DNA of 64,000 nucleotides from Clostridiaceae bacterium (GCA_902363375.1 CABIZX010000002.1:682001-746000), one strand, 5' to 3'; shown: positions 1 to 8,463, counted from the stretch's first letter. Program-made: numbers and translations. The notes: generated from the letters alone by a model not told the origin.

Positions 1-340
1 TCCCCATTCTAACTAGACCTTCACCTTCTTCAATACGTAGAAATTGATCAACATTTGGATGGGATTCTAAACCTATGTCATCTCCAACATTAATGCTCAT
101 TAGGGTAACTTGTAGATGAGTTCCTGTCCACAAAGCTGTACGGAAATTATTATTTTGCTTAGTGGCTTCATTAATATCAACTACATAAGGTTGTTTACCA
201 TAATCTTTTAATTCAATAGGAGCCCTTTCAAGGTCCCAGTTATATATTGGTGTGGTATCCGCTAAATCACATAAATAAGGAGTATACATTCTTGCGTCAA
301 TGAAGTAGGGATAAAGATAGGGGGTAGACAGATTATACAT
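1..340 (-). CDS. Cupin-domain protein, 3' end outside the window
   Basis: The reverse strand reads from an ATG at 340, after a GGAGTG ribosome binding site, to the window edge (113 codons seen). The stretch HLQVTLMSINVGDDIGLESH and then DQFLRIEEGEGLVRMG is the first half of a cupin barrel: G-(X)n-H-P with a metal-binding His, then an E-rich strand ending in a G-V turn. Proteins of this layout in Firmicutes are small mannose-6-phosphate-isomerase-like cupins of unknown substrate. The N-terminal 60 residues are rich in Tyr and Pro (MYNLSTPYLYPYF) and are not part of the barrel. It stands alone; the next gene upstream is separated by two hairpins. Confidence 0.75.
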   Translation of the reverse strand, partial: MYNLSTPYLYPYFIDARMYTPYLCDLADTTPIYNWDLERAPIELKDYGKQPYVVDINEATKQNNNFRTALWTGTHLQVTLMSINVGDDIGLESHPNVDQFLRIEEGEGLVRMG

Positions 341-475
341 ATTTATCACTCCGTTTATAGAATTAATAACAGTATATTAAATATGTTTAGAGAAGGTGAT
401 TAATTTATAAGCGAGGAGTACGCTTTTAAAAAAATTTTAGAAATGCTGATTAAATAGAATTTATAGATAAAGGGT

Positions 476-521
476 AATCAAACACATATATATCTATAAA
501 TAGTTATATATGTGTTTGATT
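476..521. repeat. 17-bp perfect inverted repeat
   Basis: AATCAAACACATATATA at 476-492 pairs exactly with 505-521 around a 12-base loop. It lies between the cupin promoter region and the hydrolase terminator. There is no clear T-run on either side, so it may be an operator, a weak terminator or a relic palindrome. Confidence 0.6.
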
Positions 522-543
522 ATAATTTTAAAGTTACGAAACT

Positions 544-573
544 AAGTCCAGTAATATATAAATTACTGGACTT
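544..573 (-). terminator. Likely terminator of the hydrolase/Crp operon
   Basis: AAGTCCAGTAAT (544-555) and ATTACTGGACTT (562-573) form a 12-bp perfect stem with a 6-base loop, seven bases past the hydrolase stop codon. The T-tract on the minus strand is poor. Confidence 0.6.
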
Positions 574-580
574 TATATTG

Positions 581-1522
581 TTAATTTAGATATTCATTTA
601 TAAATTGTAAAATGTTTAAATGTAATTGGTCTAACGCGGATTCCTCTATTGGATAATGACTCCCGTTTTCTAATTCTACAATTTTTATTGGAACTTTTTT
701 AATTTTATTTAAAAATTGTGTGCTAAGATGTAGTGGAGTCCATCTATCTTCTTTAGGTTGTGTTAATAAAATTGGACAAATATTAAAATTTTCAGGTTCA
801 ATATCAGGTAGATAAGTCATATAAGTATAAATGAATTTTAATGGTACGCTACTTCCAGCTGACGTTTTGTCTTTTATCATTACTTTAAGAGCATTCTTAT
901 CATTGCATAAAGCGTTCATTTTTGAGCAAATAGTCATTTTCATTTTAAAGTTTGAAAGACCTATGTTAGAAGATAACTTTGACAATGGAACACCTAATTT
1001 TGCCCAAAATATATTTCTAGTGGTTTCATCTCTAACCGTTTGATCTCTTTGATCCAAAAATGTCATTCCGATTATACCTTTTACTTTTTTATTTTTGCAG
1101 GCAACATGATATGTTTCCATACCACCAGCTGATAAACCATAAAGGAATATGGGTCTTGAATCTTTGCTTAATTCATGATTTATATAATCATTCCCTAAAT
1201 TAATCCAGTCATCATATGTAATAGTCATATTTTTATTAATTTCAGTTACGCCATAAAGTGGCATGTCTATAGCTATTACCTCAAAATCATCTTTAGAAAG
1301 AGGTCCTCCAATAATTGTTGACATCTGCCTACCATTAGTTCCTACTCCGTGAAATAAAATAACTTTTGCTTTGGCATTTTTATTTCTAAATGTATCTAAA
1401 TGTACCTTATTTCCTTTCCAATTCCACCATTCTTCTTCTGGTTGATAATTAGAATGAAAATGTAATTTTCGTGGTAAAAACTTTTCGATTTCTTTCCATG
1501 ATTTTTGTTCATTATAATTCAT
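581..1522 (-). CDS. Alpha/beta hydrolase
   Basis: This 313-residue cytoplasmic protein has an alpha/beta-hydrolase core. HGVGTNGR near residue 58 is the oxyanion-hole strand-turn, GLSAGG near 129 is the nucleophile elbow with Ser, the Asp in QPKEDRWTP near 257 fits the acid, and the His in NGSHYP near 285 fits the base. There is no signal peptide. It follows a Crp/Fnr regulator gene after 18 bp and probably shares its transcript. The substrate cannot be told from sequence; related genes are annotated as esterase or lipase-like. The ATG has a GAGG-type site just upstream (AAAGAGGTGG). Confidence 0.8.
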   Translation of the reverse strand: MNYNEQKSWKEIEKFLPRKLHFHSNYQPEEEWWNWKGNKVHLDTFRNKNAKAKVILFHGVGTNGRQMSTIIGGPLSKDDFEVIAIDMPLYGVTEINKNMTITYDDWINLGNDYINHELSKDSRPIFLYGLSAGGMETYHVACKNKKVKGIIGMTFLDQRDQTVRDETTRNIFWAKLGVPLSKLSSNIGLSNFKMKMTICSKMNALCNDKNALKVMIKDKTSAGSSVPLKFIYTYMTYLPDIEPENFNICPILLTQPKEDRWTPLHLSTQFLNKIKKVPIKIVELENGSHYPIEESALDQLHLNILQFINEYLN

Positions 1523-1540
1523 ACTAAATCCACCTCTTTA

Positions 1541-2137
1541 TTAATTTTCTTCTTTAATAGTTCTTCTTATTCTGCTTAAGGACTCTGGTGTTATACCTAA
1601 GTAAGAAGCAATATAATGTTGAGGAACTCTTTCTTTAATTTCCCCATATTCTTTTTGAAAAGCTATATATCTTTCTGTTGCACTCATTATTTGAAAAGCA
1701 TATTCTCTTTGCATTTTATAAAGTAGATTGTTTTCTAAAAATTCCATGTATAAACGACTTAGATTTTCATCTTGTAAAATTAATTCTTTTAATTCTTTAG
1801 CTTCAAATTTTAATGCCATTACATTTTCTAATGCCTCAAATCCTTGAATACTTTTCTGATTAGAAAAAAGACTTTCTCCAATACAAAAATCATTTTCTTT
1901 CATAAAAAATTTGGTAATGTCATTTCCTTCTTTATCTAAATAATAGCTTCTAGCTATTCCAGAAAAGATTACGTATACTACATTTTGTTCATCCCACATA
2001 TTTAATATCATATCATTTTTGGGAAAATAAACTTCAGAACTTATTTCTAGTATTTTTTCAACTATTTCATGGCTAACACAGTAATTATTATTACTAAAAG
2101 TACTTTTAATTAATTTATATTTATCTTCTTTTTTCAA
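1541..2137 (-). CDS. Crp/Fnr-family transcriptional regulator
   Basis: 198 residues. The N-terminal two thirds form a cyclic-nucleotide-binding-type beta barrel (ILNMWDEQNVVYVIFSGIAR, then GNDITKFFMKENDFCIGE). The C-terminal part has a short helix-turn-helix (VPQHYIASYLGITPESLSRI). There is no Cys cluster for an Fe-S centre, so it is not a classic FNR. The barrel lacks the PRxxS-type phosphate-binding signature of cAMP binders, so the ligand is unknown. The start is TTG at 2137 after GGAG. It is first in an operon with the hydrolase. A 16-bp palindrome at 2185-2200 upstream is a plausible autoregulatory site. Confidence 0.85.
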   Translation of the reverse strand: MKKEDKYKLIKSTFSNNNYCVSHEIVEKILEISSEVYFPKNDMILNMWDEQNVVYVIFSGIARSYYLDKEGNDITKFFMKENDFCIGESLFSNQKSIQGFEALENVMALKFEAKELKELILQDENLSRLYMEFLENNLLYKMQREYAFQIMSATERYIAFQKEYGEIKERVPQHYIASYLGITPESLSRIRRTIKEEN

Positions 2138-2184
2138 TTAGTATCAACTCCAAATTTATTTTATATATTATTGCTAAGAAAAAC

Positions 2185-2200
2185 ATTAACATTTGTTAAT
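2185..2200. promoter_or_regulatory. Candidate Crp/Fnr operator
   Basis: ATTAACA-TT-TGTTAAT has 7-bp arms with a 2-bp centre, 48 bp upstream of the Crp/Fnr start. Spacing and symmetry resemble Crp/Fnr-class sites, but the match to this protein is inferred only from position. Confidence 0.45.
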
Positions 2201-2404
2201 AGTCAAGAAGGAATTAGCAGTTGCTAAATACTGATTTAATAATATATAAGTTTAGGGAAGTGAAATAAGAAAAACAATAGAAAGTTGGATTTAAAATAAT
2301 AGGAGTTTAGAAAAGGATGTATCGAGTAAGAAAGATCATTGCATGAAAGAGCTAATATGATTAGTTAAGCGAGCAAAGAAAAGCAATAGGGATAGCTAAA
2401 TAGT

Positions 2405-2528
2405 ATGCCAACTTATACAATTTTTGCAGGAGTTAATGGTGCAGGTAAAACTTCAATATATAAGTCTAGCTATATATAATGAAAATAAAGATGAAAAAAG
2501 AATAAATATTGATGAAATGGTAGCTAGT
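2405..2528 (+). pseudogene. Zeta-toxin-like ATPase/kinase fragment
   Basis: ATG at 2405 encodes MPTYTIFAGVNGAGKTSIYK, an N-terminal strand plus Walker A (GVNGAGKT) as in zeta toxin/UDP-GlcNAc kinase-like proteins, and then stops at 2477-2479. After a frame change the reading continues as NENKDEKRINIDEMVAS, matching the next conserved strand of that family (INADE-type). The rest of the gene is gone and a terminator follows at once. It is a frameshifted, truncated relic. Confidence 0.65.
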
Positions 2529-2558
2529 AAAATAATAAAAGTTTTACTAGCTATTTTT
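2521..2558 (+). terminator. Rho-independent terminator
   Basis: TAGCTAGTAAAA (2521-2532) and TTTTACTAGCTA (2542-2553) form a 12-bp perfect stem followed by TTTTT. Confidence 0.75.
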
Positions 2559-2614
2559 ATAAGTGAAAATGCAGTATAGAAGTTTAAGATATTAAATTGA
2601 TTAATATATTTTAA

Positions 2615-2645
2615 TTGACTTTAGCCTAAGGTGAAAGTTTAAAAT
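2615..2645 (+). promoter_or_regulatory. MerR-type promoter with 19-bp spacer
   Basis: TTGACT (2615-2620) and TAAAAT (2640-2645) are 19 bp apart, the over-long spacing that MerR proteins correct by bending DNA. The spacer contains CTTTAGCCTAAGGTGAAAG, an imperfect palindrome with CTTT/AAAG ends. It drives the MerR-methyltransferase gene at 2678, implying autoregulation. Confidence 0.6.
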
Positions 2646-2677
2646 GATAGTATAATAAAGGTTAAGGGGGATAAGGG

Positions 2678-3727
2678 ATGAGAGAAGATTATACTATTAG
2701 TCAAATAGCTGAAATATTTAATATTACTACTAATAAAATTAGATTTTATGAGAAAAAAGGATTACTAGTACCGATAAGACAAGCTGATAATCAATATAGA
2801 AAATTCAACGAAGATGACATTGTTAGATTACAATCTATTTTGTTGTATAGATCAATTGGATTAAGTATTGATTCTATACAAGATATATTAAAAAGTGATG
2901 AAAAAGAAAATTATTTAACTCATTTCAATAATCAGTGGAAACTAGTTAATGATGAAATTCATAAACTTAATGTAATAAGAAAATCTTTAGAACAAGTAAT
3001 AGATAAAATTTATCAAGAAACAGAAGAGTATAAAGTTAAGGATGATTTATTAGAAATAATAAACGAGAGCAATAAATTGAATAATATCAAAAATGAATGG
3101 AAGGATAAATGGAATTTTAATAGTTGGGCAAAATCATATGATGATGATGTTAAGAGAGATAATGGGGAATTGAAAATATATAAAAATTATGAATTAATAT
3201 TACAAGGTGTATATGATTTAGTAGAAGAGTTGGATAGAAATAATTCTAATATACTTGAAATAGGTGTAGGAACAGGTAATTTAGCAAGTAAGTTTTTAAA
3301 CAATAATTATGAAATAATAGGAATAGATCAATCTAGGGAGATGCTATCAGTTGCAAAAGAGAAATATCCTAGTTTAAAGGTAAGATTAGGTGAATTTTTA
3401 AAGATACCATATGATAGTAAATCTTTTGATATTATTATTTCAACATATGCATTTCATCATCTGAATGAAGATGAAAAATGTATTGCAATAGAAGAAATGA
3501 TAAGGGTATTAAAAGAAAATGGAATAATTATCATTGGAGATTTAATGTTTGAGAGTAAAGAAGCAGAAGAACAAATATTGAAGAGTTTATCACAGAAACA
3601 GATAGAGGAAATAAAAGATGAGTATTACTCATATATTGATTTATTAAGTATGGAGTTTAATAAATATAATAAGAAATTAGATTATAAGAGAATAGATAAA
3701 TTCAATTATATAATAAGAATAAAGTAA
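2678..3727 (+). CDS. MerR regulator fused to a SAM-dependent methyltransferase
   Basis: 349 residues with two clear parts. Residues 1-75 are a MerR winged helix (YTISQIAEIFNITTNKIRFY, then the RSIGLSIDSIQDIL helix), followed by a coiled-coil dimerisation helix to about 130. Residues 145-349 are a class I methyltransferase resembling YrrT-type enzymes. Motif I is LEIGVGTGNLA, the acidic end of beta 2 is IIGIDQS, and motif IV is FDIIISTYAFHHL. The effector-binding domain is thus replaced by an enzyme, so SAM or its substrate may be the signal. RBS AAGGGGGATAAGGG. No partner gene is close, and the promoter has the 19-bp MerR spacing. Confidence 0.85.
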   Translation: MREDYTISQIAEIFNITTNKIRFYEKKGLLVPIRQADNQYRKFNEDDIVRLQSILLYRSIGLSIDSIQDILKSDEKENYLTHFNNQWKLVNDEIHKLNVIRKSLEQVIDKIYQETEEYKVKDDLLEIINESNKLNNIKNEWKDKWNFNSWAKSYDDDVKRDNGELKIYKNYELILQGVYDLVEELDRNNSNILEIGVGTGNLASKFLNNNYEIIGIDQSREMLSVAKEKYPSLKVRLGEFLKIPYDSKSFDIIISTYAFHHLNEDEKCIAIEEMIRVLKENGIIIIGDLMFESKEAEEQILKSLSQKQIEEIKDEYYSYIDLLSMEFNKYNKKLDYKRIDKFNYIIRIK

Positions 3728-3764
3728 AATATATTTAGTCTACTGCATAATACAAGGAAAGGTT

Positions 3765-4352
3765 TTATTCACCACTGACTACTTTATTTGCTACATTATT
3801 GCTTCCTATTCTATTTTCAACAATTAGACAACAGCAAAAAACAACTTCAATAATAAGCATAAATACTGTCACAGTAATGATAGAGCAATACAATCCAAGG
3901 AGTAAAACTGTAATTGGTATTACAACCGAAAGCACATAATATGTTTTTGATTGATATAGCCAACCATAGGGCAGCAGATGTGCACCAAAAATCATAGCAT
4001 AAACCATCAAAAATTTTTCTGGAACAGCCGCATATACCCACATTGCTATCAGTATATAAAGCATTTGGTTTATTGCAAACAGTACACCCAATTTGGTAAG
4101 AGGATTATTCTTATTTTGAAAATCTACTCCTATCAGCTTTGAAATGAAATAAGCCAAAGGAACTAATGGAGCTGAACAAAAGAAAGTATATAGGTTTTTC
4201 GTCAAAATCGGCATAGGAGATATATGAATAGCCAAAATAGCTACCCATATGACAACGGAAGCGATAATGAAAGACAATCCTCTTTTTGATTTTTTGGTGT
4301 TGTCTGCTTTTAGTTCTTGCAATGCAGAAAGCAACTTCTCTTTATTTTCCAT
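3765..4352 (-). CDS. Integral membrane protein (DUF7010-like)
   Basis: 195 residues with about five hydrophobic segments. A 25-residue polar N-terminus leads into the helix SFIIASVVIWVAILAI. The motif GAHLLPYGWLY between later helices recalls the DUF7010 family, recognised from memory only. The ATG at 4352 has AAAGGAG before it and lies 1 bp after the stop of the upstream DUF3021 gene, so the two are translationally coupled. Role unknown; it is probably a membrane partner of the LytTR/DUF3021 pair. An in-frame start further upstream lies inside the DUF3021 gene and lacks an RBS. Confidence 0.75.
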   Translation of the reverse strand: MENKEKLLSALQELKADNTKKSKRGLSFIIASVVIWVAILAIHISPMPILTKNLYTFFCSAPLVPLAYFISKLIGVDFQNKNNPLTKLGVLFAINQMLYILIAMWVYAAVPEKFLMVYAMIFGAHLLPYGWLYQSKTYYVLSVVIPITVLLLGLYCSIITVTVFMLIIEVVFCCCLIVENRIGSNNVANKVVSGE

Positions 4353-4353
4353 C

Positions 4354-4809
4354 CTACATACTCCTTTGCTGCTGATATTCTTGTAATGCCTGAGTGTATA
4401 TTTCTCCTTGTTTTTTACTATATCTATTATATATGGCAATGCAGATAAGGTATAAAACAAAAACAATCCCAATAAATCTTAACCATTGAGCTGCTGCATC
4501 TTTACCCATAAAAAAGCCAAACTGATAAAATCCAACACCTTCATATAAAGTGAATACACTCATAAAGCAGGTCAATCTTTTTGTAAAACTCCATCTCTTT
4601 ATGATTAAGGGAGTAAAAAACAAGTTAAAAATGAAAACCCCGCCTATAATCCAAAGCACTAATTTAATTAAAGTATTAGTCAAAATAATTTGGATATTGA
4701 AAATATAATTATAAGCTAGCATAACAATGAGAAGCCAAGAGGTGCAGAAAGCGATGCCGTTTCTCATCCACACCCAAAATTGTATAATATCTTTTTTACG
4801 TTTTTGCAT
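4354..4809 (-). CDS. DUF3021 membrane protein
   Basis: 151 residues with four predicted membrane helices (around 15-35, 45-70, 80-100 and 110-130) and a charged Gln-rich C-terminus. This is the DUF3021 layout, a family that in Firmicutes sits directly downstream of a LytTR regulator and is thought to act as its membrane antagonist or sensor. It starts 9 bp after the LytTR stop and is followed after 1 bp by another membrane gene. Confidence 0.8.
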   Translation of the reverse strand: MQKRKKDIIQFWVWMRNGIAFCTSWLLIVMLAYNYIFNIQIILTNTLIKLVLWIIGGVFIFNLFFTPLIIKRWSFTKRLTCFMSVFTLYEGVGFYQFGFFMGKDAAAQWLRFIGIVFVLYLICIAIYNRYSKKQGEIYTQALQEYQQQRSM

Positions 4810-4818
4810 ATCTGCCTC

Positions 4819-5253
4819 CTATATTGACAACATATTACGAATTGCCTGCACATATTTTCTAGATATGCAGAGATGCTCTCCGTTACACATGGTTGCTAAA
4901 ATTGTGCGGTTAAGTTCAGGTTTTAATGATCGAATCTTATTGATATTGACTATTTGAGATTTTGAAATTCTAATAAAGTCGTTATCTGATAAAATAACTT
5001 CCAATTCATAGAGACGCTGTTTGACTTCCATTACATCATCTTTAGTATATAAATAAGTGCGATTATCCACGGACTCAAAATACAATACATCAGAGGAATT
5101 GATAAAGTATAAATCATTATCCTTTTTAGCCTGTAGCTTCTTGTCAAACAGTTCAATATGAGATTTTAGCTGCATAATTTCATCATCAATCTGCTTGCAT
5201 CTGATAATTACTTGCAGGGCTTCTTTTACATGTTCAACAATCTGAATATCCAT
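4819..5253 (-). CDS. LytTR-domain DNA-binding regulator
   Basis: 144 residues. About 40 helical residues at the N-terminus are followed by a LytTR domain (DNDLYFINSSDVLYFESVDN, then FIRISKSQIVNINKIRSLKP). There is no receiver domain, so it is not a classical response regulator but one of the short LytTR proteins paired with DUF3021 membrane proteins. It is first in a three-gene operon. The start ATG at 5253 has a GGAGG site (AAGGTGC/CTTGGAGG side of 5254-5265). Confidence 0.85.
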   Translation of the reverse strand: MDIQIVEHVKEALQVIIRCKQIDDEIMQLKSHIELFDKKLQAKKDNDLYFINSSDVLYFESVDNRTYLYTKDDVMEVKQRLYELEVILSDNDFIRISKSQIVNINKIRSLKPELNRTILATMCNGEHLCISRKYVQAIRNMLSI

Positions 5254-5822
5254 TTTGCACCTCCAAGGTAATTATACCCATATGTGGTATCTTTCTCAAG
5301 AGTTCTCAGGTAAGAGGTACAAATATGGATATTAAGAAGCCACAAATTATATAATTGTGGTTTTCAAATTCCAATTTATCTTTCTAATCCTCCATAAATC
5401 CTTTACTTTCAAGGCTTTTCTCCTAATAAATGCTCTAACCTTATGTGTTTTCACTTGCTGTTCTGCACATAATCCCAACGGTGTTTGGGGCTTCAAATGC
5501 TTCGCCGGTTGCAGACGGAGGGTAAGCAGCAACCCAAACAGAGAAAAACCTTCCTAGAAATGAATAACGATATGTAGGCAGAGAGCGGAATGATGATTAT
5601 AAGGAATATAAGGAAATAGCGACACAGCAGGATTTTGATAATCTTTAGTGGATATAGCTGAATGAAACACCTTATAAATGTGCAAGTGAACAATTTTTAG
5701 AAAAGGCATTGACATCTATACAAAGACATACTAAGCTATACATATAAGAGTGATACATACAGAGCAATACATAACAATACATTTGAACTCTGGATTAATT
5801 TTTTTGTAAAGGAGAAAATGTA
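5254..5822. other. Gene-poor 570-bp spacer with a GC-richer patch
   Basis: No intact gene is supported. 5465-5550 is noticeably richer in G and C than its surroundings and opens in both strands without a convincing start. 5568-5747 holds a decayed reading frame (listed separately). The patch resembles left-over mobile-element DNA but I cannot name a source. Confidence 0.5.
5568..5747 (+). pseudogene. Decayed coding remnant with two in-frame stops
   Basis: One frame reads RYVGRERNDDYKEYKEIA, meets TAG at 5646-5648 and again at 5655-5657, then continues LNETPYKCASEQFLEKALT before a TAA at 5745. The composition is protein-like on both sides of the stops. No family recognised. Confidence 0.3.
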
Positions 5823-6344
5823 ATGAGTAATACGAACTTATCATTAAGAACTAATCCACAAGTACTTGGCTTATTTTCAAAGGGTCAAGAGTATCAACCT
5901 TTAGTCAATCGAGTTGATTTTTTTAATCAAGCCATGGAAAATGCTTTATCAGCGAATACTGACTGGAAAAAACTATCTAGTATAAATGTTGATTACTATA
6001 ATACAGACTCTACAACTCCTGAATTCATTCAGCTTAGGGTCGATAAAGATAAATGGGAAACTGTTGTTAATAGAATAAAGAACTCGTTTACCCCTCCACT
6101 TAAAAGAACTACTACACCGTATGTTGTGAAACTTGTGCTGATTAGTTATATACAATACCTATCAAGTATTCAAGATAACAAAGAAGAAGCAATTAGCGTT
6201 TGTGAAATCAAGCCTAATAGGGACGAAGATATAACTGGTCCTGATATGGTAAGAAAGCTTGTTCAGATATTGCTTTTGAACAGAGAAATAGATAAGCCAG
6301 TTATAGAAAAGGTAAAGAACGCACTGTTGGAATGGGAGGAATAA
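5823..6344 (+). CDS. Hypothetical protein
   Basis: 173 residues, soluble, no signal peptide or membrane helix, and not recognised. It starts with ATG at 5823 after AAAGGAG. The middle is Lys/Arg and Thr rich (PPLKRTTTPYVVKLVLISY) and the C-terminal 45 residues are helical. It is the first of a run of short genes: the next starts 2 bp after its stop with its RBS (GGGAGGA) inside this gene, so they form an operon. Confidence 0.6.
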   Translation: MSNTNLSLRTNPQVLGLFSKGQEYQPLVNRVDFFNQAMENALSANTDWKKLSSINVDYYNTDSTTPEFIQLRVDKDKWETVVNRIKNSFTPPLKRTTTPYVVKLVLISYIQYLSSIQDNKEEAISVCEIKPNRDEDITGPDMVRKLVQILLLNREIDKPVIEKVKNALLEWEE

Positions 6345-6346
6345 AA

Positions 6347-6556
6347 ATGAAGCAACCTTTTATAGCCTTAACAAAGGATGATGTTGAAACTTTGAGAAGA
6401 AAACCGATGTCTGTTCCAGTGAGTAAACAAGGGGTAAATTATAATTTCACCTCAAAGCAAATGGATGATGCTATAAGGCATTTAAAAACTTTATATACGG
6501 GGATAGTTAGAGAATCATTTGCCTCAAAGATTCTTTTGTTAAATGAACTGTATTAG
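6347..6556 (+). CDS. Small hypothetical protein
   Basis: 69 residues from ATG 6347, chosen because GGGAGGA lies seven bases upstream; an in-frame ATG at 6332 has no RBS. It is soluble and mostly helical in its second half (SKQMDDAIRHLKTLYTG). Coupled to the preceding 173-residue gene. No family recognised. Confidence 0.5.
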   Translation: MKQPFIALTKDDVETLRRKPMSVPVSKQGVNYNFTSKQMDDAIRHLKTLYTGIVRESFASKILLLNELY

Positions 6557-6569
6557 TTAGGGAGGCATC

Positions 6570-6704
6570 ATGACAAAGCTTGAGGTAAAAAAGAAAATTG
6601 ATAAATATCTTAAAGAGTATAACATAAATAATATGTTAATCAATGACCATCACCGTCTTATGCTTGAGAAAGACTTGATACATTTTATTTGTATTACCAC
6701 ATAA
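6570..6704 (+). CDS. Small basic hypothetical protein
   Basis: 44 residues: MTKLEVKKKIDKYLKEYNIN followed by a short tail containing HHRLMLEKD. RBS GGGAGG stands just before the ATG and the gene follows the 69-residue gene by 13 bp, so it belongs to the same operon. It could be a truncated gene, since it ends abruptly in a hydrophobic stretch (LIHFICITT). Confidence 0.45.
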   Translation: MTKLEVKKKIDKYLKEYNINNMLINDHHRLMLEKDLIHFICITT

Positions 6705-6751
6705 CAAATTTAAAGATAAAATTCTAATATTATTTGAGAGGAAGTAGGGTA

Positions 6752-7102
6752 ATGAGCAAGCATAAAATTTACACTATGAGCTTTTCGAGTGTATATCCAC
6801 TTTATATTTTAAAAGCAGAGAAAAAGGGAGCCACGAAAATGGAAGTTGATGAAATTATTCGTTGGCTGACAGGTTATAGCCAGGAGGAATTAGAAGAACA
6901 AATAGAAAAAGAGAAGGATTTTGAAACCTTCTTTATGGAAGCACCTCAATTGAATCCATCAAGAACTTTAATAAAAGGTACTATTTGTGGTGTTAGAGTG
7001 GAAGACATTAAAGAACCAATTATGCAGGAGATTCGTTATTTAGATAAGTTAATTGATGAATTGGCAAAAGGAAAAGCTATGGATAAAATATTGAGAAAAT
7101 AA
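6752..7102 (+). CDS. DUF2200 family protein
   Basis: 116 residues from ATG 6752, with GAGAGGAAG upstream; a TTG at 6734 in frame is less likely. Family signatures are [16 protein letters not shown] at the N-terminus, [33 protein letters not shown] and [15 protein letters not shown] at the C-terminus. DUF2200 proteins are small cytoplasmic proteins of unknown function found across Firmicutes. The gene stands 47 bp after the small basic ORF and may be its own unit. Confidence 0.9.
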   Translation: MSKHKIYTMSFSSVYPLYILKAEKKGATKMEVDEIIRWLTGYSQEELEEQIEKEKDFETFFMEAPQLNPSRTLIKGTICGVRVEDIKEPIMQEIRYLDKLIDELAKGKAMDKILRK

Positions 7103-7240
7103 ATGATTTCCATCAGGTTAATGTTCCTTCATGGAATAGGTTTCGATCCCAATAATTGTGATGTAAGGTAATGAACCTGAGTTTGATTAATAGATAAATA
7201 TAATTAGAATAGGTATTAAATCCTAGATATTTTAATTACA

Positions 7241-7282
7241 AACACAGCCTTATGAGAAAATTAAATCTTATAGGGCTGTGTT
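7241..7282. terminator. Possible bidirectional terminator
   Basis: AACACAGCC at 7241-7249 pairs with GGCTGTGTT at 7274-7282 with further pairing inside (CTTAT/ATAAG-like). T-runs are weak. It lies between DUF2200 (+) and the small minus-strand ORF. Confidence 0.4.
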
Positions 7283-7296
7283 ACATTAACTATTGA

Positions 7297-7410
7297 TTAA
7301 TATCTATGTCCATGTTCAGCAGCTTCTGCATCTGCTTTAGTTCTATGAACTGTACCATGTGGATGATGAGGTGGAAGACTGTGAAACTTTTTCTGTAAAT
7401 GGTTTGACAT
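7297..7410 (-). CDS. His-rich 37-residue ORF, possibly a relic
   Basis: Reads MSNHLQKKFHSLPPHHPHGT, then VHRTKADAEAAEHGHRY. Nine of 37 residues are His, so metal binding is conceivable. No ribosome binding site is visible upstream of 7410, so it may be a fragment or not expressed. It sits alone in a 400-bp spacer. Confidence 0.35.
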   Translation of the reverse strand: MSNHLQKKFHSLPPHHPHGTVHRTKADAEAAEHGHRY

Positions 7411-7447
7411 GCAAACTTTTTGTACCAAAAATCAAGTAGTTTTAATA

Positions 7448-7475
7448 TTGACAATTCATAAATTGTGTTTAATAT
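7448..7475 (+). promoter_or_regulatory. Sigma-A-like promoter
   Basis: TTGACA (7448-7453), a 16-bp spacer and TAATAT (7470-7475), 30 bp before the methyltransferase start. Confidence 0.55.
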
Positions 7476-7504
7476 TATTTGTATTAGATTAGGAGGCTAA
7501 AAAG

Positions 7505-8260
7505 ATGAATGAAAATAAATTTAATGGTATGGGAAAAATATATTCTAAATATCGTCCATCATATTCTTTCAATTTTATTGATTATCTTTTTACAAATGTA
7601 GGAATATCCCAAAGTAGTATTATTGCCGACATAGGATCTGGTACGGGTATTTTAACTAAGCAATTACTTGAAAAAGGCAGTAAGGTATATGGTATTGAGC
7701 CTAATGCTGATATGAGTGTTATTGCTGAAACTAATTTGAAAAACTTTTCTAAGTTTACATCTGTTAATGGAAATGCTGAGAATACTACTATTGACGATAA
7801 TAGTATTGACTACATTACTGTTGCACAGGCTTTCCATTGGTTTGATATGGAAAGATTTAAAAAAGAGTGCCAGCGTATTTTGAAGCCTGAAGGAAAAGTG
7901 ATTTTGGTTTGGAATAGTTGGGATAATAAGAATGAATTAGTGGTAGAAAACTATGAAGTTAATCGCAAATATTGCCCAAATTTCAAAGGTTTTTCTAGTG
8001 GAATGTATGGCAAAATTAATGAGGATGATTTTTCAGATTTTTTTAACGGTAAATATGAAACAAAAGTATTTCTTAATAATTTAATTTTTGATATGGAGGG
8101 ATTTATTGGACGAAATCTATCATCTTCATATTCGCTGAAAAGTAGTGATGCACAGTATAATAACTATGTTAATGAATTAAAAAAAATTTATAAAAAATAT
8201 AGCAATAATGGAAAGCTTATAATGCCGAACTTAACACGTAGCTATATTGGAAATGTGTAG
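7505..8260 (+). CDS. Class I SAM-dependent methyltransferase
   Basis: 251 residues. Motif I is IIADIGSGTGILTKQL (about 39-54), the acidic beta-2 end is VYGIEPNADM, motif IV is IDYITVAQAFHWFD and motif VI is ILKPEGKVILVWNSW. This is a Methyltransf_11-type small-molecule methyltransferase; the AFHWF motif is typical of the group. The substrate is unknown. RBS AGGAGG at 7491-7496. It is monocistronic, with a consensus promoter just upstream. Confidence 0.85.
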   Translation: MNENKFNGMGKIYSKYRPSYSFNFIDYLFTNVGISQSSIIADIGSGTGILTKQLLEKGSKVYGIEPNADMSVIAETNLKNFSKFTSVNGNAENTTIDDNSIDYITVAQAFHWFDMERFKKECQRILKPEGKVILVWNSWDNKNELVVENYEVNRKYCPNFKGFSSGMYGKINEDDFSDFFNGKYETKVFLNNLIFDMEGFIGRNLSSSYSLKSSDAQYNNYVNELKKIYKKYSNNGKLIMPNLTRSYIGNV

Positions 8261-8463
8261 AAAAATAAGCAATAGATCTGGATAGATTCACTGCTTATGA
8301 ATATCTTTATTTAATTATTTAACTCACTAGAAAATTAAAATTTGTCAGATAAAGATTAGGAGGATAGGTGAAAAACTTATCCTATTTTTTATAAAAAAGT
8401 TCTATTAAAACTTGAATTTGAAATAATACTAATTATTATGTATATGGGGAAGTCTAAACTTTT

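Noticed and set aside
5347..5557. Overlapping 60-66 residue frames on both strands in a GC-richer patch
   Set aside because: No RBS, implausible composition and full overlap of each other; treated as non-coding remnant.
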